Source: Porites lobata (taxonomy: Eukaryota > Cnidaria > Anthozoa > Scleractinia > Poritidae). Taken from it: a DNA stretch of 64,000 bases. The notes beneath the pieces were generated by a model that was not told the DNA's origin, did not search any database, and saw only the letters and a program-made list of their open reading frames with translations. This document shows positions 1 to 12,100 of the stretch, piece after piece. Both the position numbers and the translations under genes were made by a program. Positions within the stretch are counted from its first letter, which is position 1. Every line of letters starts with the position of its first letter. The stretch is from contig CALNXK010000007.1 of the NCBI GenBank assembly GCA_942486035.1, positions 567,501-631,500 of the forward strand, given 5' to 3'.

Positions 1-67
1 TTTCTCCGAATTCTCTTCTATTAGTGGGGAAGTCAATGTTCCTTTGTGTTCCTGTGTTAGTGTTAGA

Positions 68-133
68 CGGAACTCTTCGTAACATCTTCGGAAGTCTTCG
101 GAACGTCTTCGGACATCTTCGGGTATTATCGGA
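68..133. repeat. Short degenerate tandem repeat, about 11-bp unit
   Basis: About five imperfect copies of an 11-bp unit of the form AACRTCTTCGG follow one another here. It is too short and irregular to be coding. No function is visible. Confidence 0.6.
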
Positions 134-1842
134 CCCTTATGAAAAATCTTGGCACTCTTATGATAAAAAATGTCACGCCTATAAATGTAAAAAGGTTGGC
201 GGGTATAAAATGCCTTCAACAGTTTTATTTGTCGCCAGGGAAACATTTGTTGAAAAGCATTCATATCACTGAACTTTTTTCAGCCATCAAATCCAGGAAA
301 CCAGGCTCTGCAGACCTTAAAGCTTAGATTACCTAACATGAGCCAAATCTTTTTTTTCTTTTCAAAGTTACCCCATGCAAAAGACATACACATGAGGAGT
401 GAGAAGTGAGGCAGCAAGCTGTGGTAAAAGAGTGTAAACCAAAGAACAAAGAGAGACAAGACAAAACTCAGAAATTACACTTTTTTCTAAATCCATATGC
501 TCGGTTTCCATCTGTTCTTCGTAGGCAAGATATCACTGTATGTTTTAGCTTCTAAGAGATTACCACTGGATCCGTCATTGTTTCTGGTCAGTTGTGACTA
601 ACTTTCTTTGAAACTATTAATTTTTATTATTTGCTCTTGCCAGACTTACCCACAGAACTGTCAATGATCTGCAAAAGGGGACAGTGGAAAATTGACCAGT
701 CGACTATTCTGTTTCTGGGCCAACAAAGGGCCCGTTTACTAGAGAAGAGTCCACAGCCTGTCTTTTTAACTCTTGTCCCAATCTCTTTTTGTTAACCGCC
801 TTGATTGCAAACGATATGTGCAAACAACAACATTACCGTATGTAGCTAGAGTAAGACCTTGATGGATTTAAGAGAAAAGATGGCTTGCAAGCAGTCTAAG
901 ACTTCCTGAGGTTACATCTAGGGAGTGCATTTAGTTACCTGGTGTTTTCTCTTGTAAGCTGAAACATATCCCCATGTGGATTTGGCAAGACTGCAAGTAC
1001 AAAGTGACAAAAAAAAACAATATTATTTTAATAGGTCATGTTTTCTCTAGTGTACTTTATACACTATCAAAATATGAAATACACCCTGTCTTGTCTATAA
1101 ACACATGTGACTACCATGCATTGAGCTGCCTGAGTGGCACATGGAACACAGAAAATGATGGTCAATGATCCAAGGTGCAACTAAAACTGATAATATCGAG
1201 GAACACTTTTATCCAAATAAATAAAATGCCTTACTTTTAACACTGAACTAGTCAAAATTTTAAACATAAAATAGGTAACATTGTTTTGAACAGATCGATG
1301 GCGTTTATAAACGTATTCATGTGATATTTTTGTCGCAAATGTTTCTTTTTTTAAGTCAAAAGTGGATAGAGTCAAAACTCTCCCAAAAACCGACAAATAA
1401 AAAGCCGTTAATAAAGTTGTCAGTTTATACTCTTAGTAACTGGGATTAGGACAAAACGTGTATAAAATCCACCTCGACGTAAATGTTTATCAGTGTTTCT
1501 AGGGAATCGCAAAGCAAACATTTAAGACTGACTTAATATCTCAAGTTGGTTTAGATTCTAAAATCACCAGTACGTACAGTCTGAACGCAATAAACAACCC
1601 TTTTTCACAAACAAGAATATACAGAAGGAAAAAAAAGGATATGAAGTGAGTTTACATGTAACTTTTGGCATAGTAAGTACTTGTTGGGAAACCTTGTATA
1701 AAAATGACAGAGTACAGCTATGTAAATGAGATTCCACGGTTCAAAACAAACATCAAATTAAAATCACCTGTGGTCGGTTCCACCGCATCGCGCCTTTCAA
1801 ACTCAAAATAAATATTAAAAAATATGTAACTTTCCAACTCAC
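134..1842. other. Non-coding stretch left of the FBXO8-like exon
   Basis: I see no convincing exon here on either strand. Most of it should be intron 1 of the minus-strand FBXO8-like gene, because the donor site of its first coding exon opens leftward at 1842. The next FBXO8 exon, which should carry the sequence after the F-box and then the Sec7 domain, was looked for and not found, so it probably lies outside the window. Confidence 0.5.
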
Positions 1843-2021
1843 CTTTGCCACAGTAGTTCATTATCAGCCAGGTGTTGCCAAACACAGGCTGCAAGACAAA
1901 GATCTGTGGCATTTAAATGTGACAAAACACACACAGCTACTTCAGGGGGAAAGTTGCTTAGATCTGGAAAAGAATCCAGCTGAATTCTTCTGCGATGGAC
2001 TAGCGACTGAAGCTGTCCCAT
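1843..2021 (-). CDS. FBXO8: FBXO8-like F-box protein, first coding exon (partial gene)
   Basis: FBXO8 is an F-box protein that also carries a Sec7 domain. It is thought to work as an SCF ubiquitin-ligase adaptor that acts on ARF-type GTPases. Only the N-terminal exon is here. It starts with ATG at 2021 (Met-Gly-Gln, as in the human protein) and reads into an F-box with the motif FPPEVAVCVLSHLNATDLC followed by LAACVWQHLADNELLWQ. This matches the human FBXO8 F-box (LSYLNATDLCLASCVWQ) almost residue for residue. The exon closes at a good donor, CAAAG/GTGAGT, in phase 2. The open frame runs further upstream to about 2154, but it has no ATG and meets a stop (TGA), so the MGQ start is preferred. 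The Sec7 domain is outside the window. The gene is divergent from CEP135, with 1.15 kb between the two start codons. Confidence 0.85.
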
Positions 2022-3171
2022 GCATGCGATCAGAAATTCATTACGTCGTTGCCGTCTGCTGGATTTCAGGGAAACCACTACCCCTTTATCAATTAATGTA
2101 AGCGCGCTTTGTAAAAGTTTCACGAAGGTATTTCTCTCCGAGTCAGCCGAAACCCATTTTTGTTGTGATCATGACAAATGACATCGACTCTTGTGACGTG
2201 GCTGCGAGGCTGAGGGTCACTACGCGTGCTCAAAGCGCGAAGCTGCTGGCTTAACGTCCGTCGTAGGGCTCGGACTTTTTGTAACATGAGAGATTTTATA
2301 TCAATCCGTTATCAATATCTTGAATTATTAATTTTCATTGGAAACATTGTACATCAAATGATAAGAGTGAATACATGAATTTGACCGTGAACTTGAAACA
2401 TTAGCCTTATATCTCGGTATAGCCTGCGAAAACAGGAAAGAAACGTCTTTCTTAGGCTAAATCTCGTTTTGCTGTAAAATAAATCGGGTCGCAGTAAATC
2501 TCGACATTTATCCTACAAAATCAATTGACCCGGCTTCAAGCTAATTCTTTGGCTTGAATCGCAAAATCCCTTGCATTACCTTCAAAGAAAAAAATGATTA
2601 AATTTGATATGGATGTTTCAGCATGATCTATCATGTTTTTTTAATGTAATATTTCACTGGCAGATCCTTATACAGTCACGGAAATGAATAAATAACAAAC
2701 AACAACAACAGCAGCAAAAGTATTATTTCATAGCCTGTTCACTGAGACGCTCAAGTTTCTCTCAAATTCGTCTGAAAATAGAAAAAATAAACGTCATGGA
2801 CTGCGGCCATAAAAAATATCAGCAGCTCTGTATTTCAAAGATTTTGTTATGAAATCCTCAATTTTTAGAAAAATGTTTGCTCTTAATTTGCATCAGCTGA
2901 TTTTGAAAAATTTGTAAAAAGAATTAAACATTTTCTCCAAAATTATCTGATCCAACTTTCTTGATCGAAATCTGAATTCTCATTTAGCTGCTAATGAAAA
3001 CAGAGGCAAATTTGAAAGTCACGCATGCGTTCTTCGCGGTTGTCAAAGACGCTCTGAAACCGCGAACAGTAGTAACGGTTTTCCTCTGAAGATGATATTC
3101 CTCAAAAATATCCATGAATTTGGCTGAAGTCGTAAAAGAATCGAAGAGGAGGGACATTAGAGGCTCCAGGA
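2022..3171. promoter_or_regulatory. Divergent FBXO8 / CEP135 promoter region
   Basis: This interval separates two head-to-head start codons. The ends near each gene are relatively CpG-rich, at about 2190-2260 and 3020-3070; the middle is AT-rich. Recognisable motifs include TGACGTGG near 2195 (CRE/ATF-like) and the palindromic ACGCATGCGT near 3022 (NRF1-like, common in divergent housekeeping promoters). There is no obvious TATA box at either start. Motif assignments are by eye and their use is inferred. Confidence 0.5.
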
Positions 3172-6100
3172 ATGACAGAGCGAAAATTTACGACGCTAAG
3201 AAAGCGTCTAGATCAGCTCGGTTACAGACAGCCACTTGGAATCGAATCTGTTCCGCTGGTCGAGAAACTGTTCAGCGATCTTGTTCATACAACAGAAAGC
3301 TTGAAAAATCTTAAACTCCAAGTAGGTAGACAGGAAAAGGAGAAGACTGTCTACGAGGATAATGTTGAGCCATACAGGAGCGATAATGCCAAACTTGTAA
3401 AGGAGAACAACGAACTTCATTTGCAGCTCATAAAATTACGAGAAGAAACTGATCAAATTATCAGGGATCTCAAAGCCAGCGTTCGAAAGCTAGAGCACGA
3501 AAATGCCGACCTGAAATTTTTAAATACCCAATATGTACATAAAGTTAAAGCCTTGGAGAAGGAAAACAAGGCGAAGACCGATAGAATACAAGACTTGCAA
3601 GAGAAAAATTTACACGCAGTCGTGGAAACCCCTGGTGGTCGAAGGAAGCAAATACCGCTTCGTCGACAGCGAATGGACATCGAAAGTACGGTTTCTCCTG
3701 CTCGTAGCTTGCCTGGCGAGAAAGACGATTTACAGGATCCATATGTCGCTGACTTATTAAACGTGGCTGATACAAGAATAGAAGAACTACAGGAACAAGT
3801 CTCTCATCTTGAGGACGAGAAGTCGAGTACGGAAAGACGAAACAAAAGTCTACGAAAACAGGTAAGAACCATAAGCTTAATTTGAGCTAAATTTAAGCTA
3901 AGTAGGAGACTTTCAAATTGCAAAAGCTCTCTGTCGCTGTAGATGCCCTGGAAGTTAGTTTAAAGCCACCTCTGTTTTGCGCTTCACATATTATTTTGTT
4001 TTTCTCATAGTCAATTATTTATTCTTATATTTAGCATCCTTTGTTGTATGGTATACATGTCGTCGATATATCTCTTTCCCAGCTTGCATCTTTTGACTAC
4101 CTTATGCTCAAACACTACCTCATACACTTGCCCGTGCTCGGTATCAAGAATGTCAACAGAACTACAGGATCTGATAGGTGTTTAACACTAGGCCATTTAA
4201 TTAAATTATTTTTATTTCCTTTTGACTGAGTGTCTTTATTCAATTATATACTTGTTCTGGTTATTTTGCTTATCACAAGGTTAAAATTTTTATCCTTCTG
4301 AAATATTCAAAAGAAAAATAAATGTTAATTTTTTTTTAATTTTCTAAGATTACTTTCAGTTAAAATTTTGTCTCAAAAAAGAATTCTTTTGCTAATAATG
4401 AAAAAATATATAATAATGTTAATATTGTATCAAATCAGGCTACTGAAGTAAATATTTTACTTTCTACTGTGAAAGTTATTAATATTACTTTATAGCAGTG
4501 TTTTCAGTAAATTTTTGAGTAGGTGTTTGTGGTTTTTAACAGTGACAGAAGTGGGTGGTTTAGTGATAGCAATAATTTTTGAAAGAGTGGATGGTAAATT
4601 GAATGCATCTTAATCTAGTAAATATCTGCAACAGCTGAACAATTCCACCTGCAAACCTGGTAATGGAAAAGCTCCACAAGAATTCACAAATTGTTTTATG
4701 TTTGCTTAAACTGCTTTTCCTTGTAGTTAAGTAATTGGCGCTAATGGATATTGAAAAATGAAATGTGAAAACTGCCACTCAGTTGTCGCTGTTCATAATT
4801 GAGACTTGCTCTTGGTTAATGGATACTCTCTTGTAGCTGACAAGCTAATCATGAAAGTGAGAAATTGTAGTTGCTGGAAATATTTTTATGCAATAATTCT
4901 TTGTTAGTAGGATGCCTCGAATGGGTGCAATTGCACATTTGGGTTTAGCTCCATTAATTAATTAATTAATCCTGATCCTGGAATTTGGCAGAATGAGGTC
5001 ACAAGTGGAGGTTTAAATGACCTTAGAACATTCACTTCCCATCCAAACCACACTTTGTAAACATGTCTCACATCCCTCTTTTTTATCAGCTTACTCTGCT
5101 GAACTGCTTTGTCTTAGGAAAAAAATCTTTACCCCTGTCATTGCTTTCAGTAGCACTGACGAGCAACAAAAAGTGATGGCTATTTGGTCAGAGAATTTGG
5201 CTACTTTTTGCCCCCTAAACTGAAGTAATAGAAGTTTAGGATTGTTTAAAACCTTGGACTTTGAGAAACAGTCAGTTGGTTAGTCAACCCTAAAGCCACT
5301 GCTTACTTCAAATATTATTGAAACCCCTGCAAAGGAATTCAGAATTTCTGATAGCCAGCCAAACATTATGATACCAGGGGGTGCAGTGTGCAAAGAAAGC
5401 CCTGTCCGATAGCCTGGGGTTAGTGGATTTTGCCATTGGGCTGGCAAATTCTGTTCTTAATTTGCAATTGCTAAGGCATCATGTCCTTGAAAAGTCCTTC
5501 AAAATTGAAACATTGTGGGATATCCTTGAAAAAAAATAACCTTTGTTAAAAAAAGTGTTTTTTGTGCAAAGGAAAGATTGAAAGCACAGCAGTACGCAAA
5601 TTTTATTGGTGATCATGAAAGTGTTTTTGCTTATGATTTCAAAGTTCCTGTCATAGTTCATTTTCCATTATTTGAAGTACCCTAGTAACCATGCCTTTCT
5701 GGGGGAAGGCAATAAGCAAACCCCCCTCCAGCTACGAATTCTGAAGGTCTTTACCTCATGCCATGCTATGTCAACTTACAGGGAGAAAAAGTCCTCGAAA
5801 AATCTTATTCCTTGAAAAGTCCTTGATTATTCCTCCCAAATTCTGTATGAACCATGCCTCAGGCATGTGAAGGTTTTTTGTGGAAGTTATATTGGAGGAG
5901 GACTGTAATCAATCCAGCTCGTCAAGAAATTTTCTTGGGCTTGTCTAAATGCCTCTTGGGCTAGAACATGCTAGCTACAGCTTGCCCGAATGGCAAGCTG
6001 TAAAACTGACTTTATTTGCACCCTGGGAGGGATAAAGGGTCCAAACCAGAGAACCTTCTGTGGTTGGGATATGAATGTTCACAGAATAAGACAATTTTTT

Positions 6101-9100
6101 CCACCACAACAGACTCTGGCAAATAATTGTTTCAGAGAATAATGTAAATATTCTTTGTGGTAAATGTTAGAGTACCTGGGGTTTCCATAAAAGCCTGTAA
6201 CCAGTACTCTAAGTGTGTTGCTTCTTGCAAGACCTCTTTACTTCTTTCTGTTCATGCCTTAATTGCTTATAAGATTTATGGTGGAAAGAAACAACAATGA
6301 TTGAAATTATTTACAAAGTAAATCTCATCACTTGTTCATACAGTGGACATATTGGGCGATAATTAAAAGTTATTTGCAGCTCTGGTACTGGTATTGCTTA
6401 CACATGTAAGTCATTGAAAGCCCTGAACTATTTGTAATCTGTCTTAGTAGGAGAGGTATTCGCTGATATGATAACTCTGATTGAATTGTGCAATCATTGA
6501 CTGAGGGTAACATTGAATATGCCATACAGTTCCTCGATTAACTGCAAGTAACAGGCTGACTAAATTCAGTTTTTTGTTACTTTCCAAATCTAGGTGGAAG
6601 CTCGCGATAAAGAAATTGAGAGGCTTAACAGGCTGCTTGATGGGGGTCGTCCGGTGGAAGCAGTCCTCAGAGATGGAAAGAAAGACAGTAGTGAAAGAGT
6701 TGTAGCACACCTCAATGTTCAGGTTACTATTTGCATTTTTTAGTTTTGAAATTTCTTCAACTACATGTTTGAACTTTTCTTCAGACTGTGGTTTTACATC
6801 TTCCATACACTGTAGTTTGGGCTGCCCAGGCAATCCAAGCTGACATTTATTGTTTTACTGCCACAGCACATAGTCTTGAATAAAAACCATTAGTGCAGAA
6901 ATTTCATATAAAGATCTCCGATCAATTAAGTGTATCTTACAGTGTACATGTTAAACCTCGATCACCGTAAGACAAAATAAAGAAATCGCTATTTAATTAA
7001 CTAGCGGTGACACCATTCCTCATCGTACAATGTGGAATCAAAACGACCTGTTATATCTAATGCATCAGCACGCTGGGCGCTGCTGTAATTGACTGACGCA
7101 TTACATCCCAAGGAAAACTAGCCTGCGAAGCAGACGTCGAAAGGGTTAGGGGATAGGGAGGAAAAAGGAGGGGGATTGGGGAGAGAGGGTCTTTCGCGCT
7201 TTTCTCTCTCCCCCCAGCCCCTCCCCTTTTTGTGCCTGCCACGCAAGCTAGAGGAAAACGTCCTGAGAACAAAAGTACAATATTTCCCTCACTATAATAC
7301 CAATTAAATGCAATGCCTTTAACATAACGAACTGACTGTAAAATAGATATCACAGGTCGTGGTAACTGAAGTAATAAATACTACAGTACTGTACACGGAG
7401 GTGAAAATTAAATAGGCTATAAATGTTCAAGCTTAGATACATTGTAGGTTTTTAGCCCCTTGTTTTCTCTTCGCTAGGTTGACTACCTTCAACAAGCTAA
7501 TCGTGATTTAGAAAAACAGTTAAAGGATTCAATAGAACAGCGTGCTGAGGCCACAAAGCTAGCCAATGAGCTTGAAGCAAGGAATGCAGAACTACTCCTG
7601 GAGCTAAAAGATATCACCAGAATGTCCAAAAGGCAAGAGGAGGATAGCCAAAGAGATAACATTGTTATACGCTCTGAGTTGGCGGAAACAAAGGTTTGTA
7701 AAAAGGAGATCAGAGGCGTAACTGAACTTTCCGTTCTTACAAAATTTGTAACGTTTCCCCCACATTTCCCAGTTCCATTACAGTCAACTCTGACCTTGCT
7801 GGCTCCCCGATAATACAGACAACAGCTAGTTTCCGGAAAAGATTACAGACATTCGACTGAAATAAACTTACGGACACTATTCGTCCTATTCGTCTCTTAC
7901 CCTTCTATAGCGGACTCTCGCTAGTAAAGGCACTAAATCTGGGCCCCCTTAGTTAACATTGGACCAGCTCAACAAACCTTTTCGTCGTTTTCTTTAAGCT
8001 GAATCTGTAATTAAGTAAATCAATTCAGTAGTCTTTACTTAACTTTGAACCAGTTATTTCTGTTTGTTCAATTATTAGGCTGTACTACAAAATCTTCATC
8101 ACCAAGAAGGCGTCAATAGAGCGGAGATGCAGGAACTTCGAAAGGTGATTGTCTCTTGTTGAACTGCTTCTGACGGAATAGTTTTAAAGTCAGGTCCTAG
8201 TCAGTGTAGTTTTCTACGCACACTCAGCCAAAATTAGCAAAGCCTGAAACATGATCTTTTTTTTGCAGAACTGAAGAGAAACACTAAGGCGTTTCTCGTT
8301 TATCTATGTCTTCCTTATTTCCAAATTAGCTGGGACGAATTGATCGCATGGAGAAAACAGTTTGTCAGGTTACCCGGCCTGTAACCTGCAGCTGGGTCCC
8401 TTTTCTCTAGAGGGTCTACCGTAGACTTCAGCTTATAAGCCCCACAGTTATTGGCCCATCTAGCTGTAAGGAAAAAAAATACATCCTTTTATAAGCCCCC
8501 CTCCAGCTTGTATTGAAATGAATTTGGTTTTTGCGACGTTTTGAAGCCTAAGAAAGCGATCGAATGCAAAATGTATTTTGATCAGCACTGCCGTGTAGCT
8601 TATATCCTGCGAGCAAGCTCTCCGGGGCGCTCTGGCGGCGGGGCGGGAAAAGGAAAGAGAGCTTGCAACTTTGCAACTAATTCCACCTCCATTTCCCCTG
8701 TGGCTCCCAGTCGACTGAGCTGTCATATTTCCGCTAATCAGCGCGAAGCGGAAACGAGTGCGAATGTAAACAAACGTTGAAAAATACGTGCCAATCATCT
8801 CCGCCAATCATGTAGCATTTCACATCTACTTTTCGATGCAGATATTCAAATTCCAGAGAGGCAGTGCAAGCTCTCCTTCCTTTTCCCGCCCCACCGCCAG
8901 AGCGCCCCGAAGAGCTTGCTCGCAGGCTCTGTAGCTTGTTTTGAAACGCTTTTTCAGCACTGTTATAAGCCCCCTGCTCGGATATAAGCCCTTCTAAAAC
9001 CCATTACGAAGTTGTATAAGCCCAGGACTTATAAGCAGAAGTTTACGGTACTCTACTGCCTCTTCCCAAGACTTTCGGAGACTTTATAGGGTGGGGCATT

Positions 9101-12100
9101 TTTCGCCGCGTTGAAGTTGTTTTCCAAGTTAAAAAATCAAGACAGATATAATAGAGCTGGCACTAATTTGCTTTCAGGAACGGCAGCGTCTTATGGAAGA
9201 GAATGAGCGCTTGGCAGTGTTGGTGGATAACGCTAATGAAGATGTCAGACATGTTACTGAGTTACTGGACAAAACAGACAAGGAGAAAAAACGTCTTTCA
9301 GAAAAGAACGCACAGCTTACAGTTAACGGTATGAGTCACGTGTGTTACCTACCTCCCATCATCCTTCCGTGCTGGTGCTTCCGCATTTGCATGTTTTCCA
9401 AGCGGCATGCGTTCATGTAATTATTGTGTTCTTTTTGTGAGTTAATGACTGCTATTCATCAGAGAGCTTTAGATCCTGAGACAAGGACGAACACGAGTAC
9501 GAGATTTTCTCAATACTGAGTATTGCTCACACGTGATCTAGCGGCATTTTGGCGGGAAAACGTGATAGCCGTCGTCATTCTACTACGAGTTTTAGCGAGA
9601 ATGTCCTAGTGGCGGGAACAAGTTATTAAATGTAAGAAGTTTTATCATTTTGCTATCAGGAGAAGGCTTAACCTCCTTCAGTATAAATAACAACACTAAC
9701 TTTTTTGGTGAAAAAAAAAGTAAAATGAAGCTTTCCGGGGTGTCGTTTTGAGAATGTGCGCAAAACTTTAAGTTAAATCTCGTACTCGTACTCTTTCTCG
9801 CCCTCAAATCTAAAGCTCTCTGTTGTAAAGTTAAGTTGGCGGGATGCCTAGCTTATCATCTCCTATCGTGGAGCTGTTTAAGCTACCAGAGGAATTACCT
9901 CAAGTCCATTCAGAGTCTGGTTTTTATCCTGAAAGAATGTCGAAGCTGGATATGAAAACCAAATGCACCATGCTGTAGCGTAGACGTGCCCTTTTCGGGG
10001 AAAATAGTAGCCTTAGAAAACAGCCGACATTTCGTGACACCACCAATGGTTTTCCCGCGAAATGACGACTGAGTAACGACTGAAGAAATTCCATACTGAT
10101 GACGTGTCACTACCCAGATCTGGGTAGTGCGTCTGATTGGTTGAAACAAATTTCTCTTGCAGCGCGACTAATCAGAAGCATTACCCAGATCTGGGTAGTG
10201 ACAACGCGTCATCTGGGTGGAATTTCAGCAAACTCTCCTCAGATGCCATTCTAGTGGTCGCGTCGCGAAATATCGGCTTATTTTCTCAGGCTAGGAGTCT
10301 CTGAAATCATTAATACTTCGTATCTTTTTTTTCCAATTAGAACGCGAGCTTGTGATGGATCTGGAAAGACTTAAGCTGGCTAAATCTGTTAAACCCAAGA
10401 GGAGTCGAGATAAGGTAATTAACTTGTAGCCAAGGATTTACTGCAGGTTTATTTATTAGCAGGGTGTCGGTAATGGAACGAAAAGAAACTAGAAAACTCG
10501 AATACAGGGAGCAAACTAATCATAAATAACTACTAAAATTAAATATCATATAATAATCCACTGAGTTACATGTTATAAAACTACAATTAAATTAACCACG
10601 GACTGAACATTACACATTGGAAAAAAGCATGGCTAAAAATGTAGGTGGTTATAAGATACGACTTAAAGGTGCTTAGACTTGGCTTGCCTCTAATGGTGGC
10701 ATGAAGGGGGTTTCACAGCTTTGGGCCACGGATCATTATCTCCGCACTGTGCAAGAAAGTACTAATAAGCTGATCTTAAAAACCAGATGGTCTTTAAATA
10801 TGTAATAGTTCAGAGAGATATATAGTCTATTACCTTTCTTCACGGACGCCCTCTCTAGGAAATTTCTGTTATGGACAGTAGTCCTCTTTGTCCCAAAGAC
10901 ACCAAAATTCATACAATTTCTACCTTTATGATGCGGACGTAAACCTCTGTAGTGCGGAATCTTCGTTCGCCTCATGTCTTTCAGAGCCTTGAAGACGAGA
11001 AGCAGTATTTTGCACGTTATTCCAGACTGCACAAGGAGCCAGTGAAGATTACGTACTACTATCTTAACCACACCCCTATTAATTTTCTACGTTTAGTCTC
11101 CATCCAAGATAGAATCACTTGTGAACACGTTGGAGAAGGAGAGAGATTACTACAAGGGCGAGTGTGAGTCGCTCCAGGACATGATGAGAAAGCGTTTGAC
11201 ATCATCAGATTCCCCGACCACCAAACGAAAAGGAAAAAGTAAAGGAAAGGTATAAACAAACAGATGCAACTTAGTCTCCCATTGAACACTCCCGAAGATG
11301 AAGAAACATCCCAGCATGTAGACTTACCACAAGTCGGCCTCATGAGTTTCTTGCCGAGCGAGGCGAGTTTTTTAGGGCGCGCAGCGGCCGAGCGAGCGAC
11401 GAAGTCGCGAGAGGTCGAAAGCTCGAGAGGTCGTCCTCTTCCCGCGCCATAATCGGACGAAGGACTTTTTGAAAGTCTACCCAGCGTGCTAGAAATTTCC
11501 ATTTCTCACCAGCCACTGTTCCCTGGCCATTAAGCCTGACAGAGCTTCCCATATGAATATTAATGGCGAGATAAAAAGCAAGATTGAGGTGCACAGGCTA
11601 TTACCATTAGGTTTTCTACGCTCTGTTGTCGAGTCAACGTTTAAAAAATAACGACTAAAAATAACGTCTAAAAAATAACGACGTGGTTCGAGTTTATCTG
11701 TTTGTTCTTTACTAAGTATTAATAAATTTTTGTCGAATTAATTTCTGTTTTTGAACCACGTGATAACGCGGCCATCCTGGAGGACAAGTAATAAAAGTTT
11801 TCTCGAAGAATTTGCGAGAAAACTGAGAGTTTAGCTCCCAGCGGAGGGAAAGACTTTTGTTCTGGTCCACCAGCATGGCGTCCATGACGTCTATAGTTGC
11901 CGAGAACCAGCAAAAACAAGACAATTCTTAGTCTTCCAAACATTCTATTTTTATCTTTATCGTAGATGCTCGGTCACCTGGAAAGCATGACGCAGCTGCT
12001 TCAGGAAGAAAGAGACTTTTACAAACGAGAGTGTGAACTGCTTAGGAACATGAAGGAAAAGAGCGCTTTAATGTCGCCTCCCACAAGAGAAAGGGTAATG

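Noticed and set aside
3453..3775. Minus-strand and frame-shifted plus-strand frames over CEP135 exon 1
   Set aside because: They are shadows of the true frame, which matches CEP135 along the whole exon.
10736..11502. Overlapping minus-strand open frames near 11 kb
   Set aside because: They lie antisense to the CEP135 exon at 11109 and over repeat sequence, with no family features.
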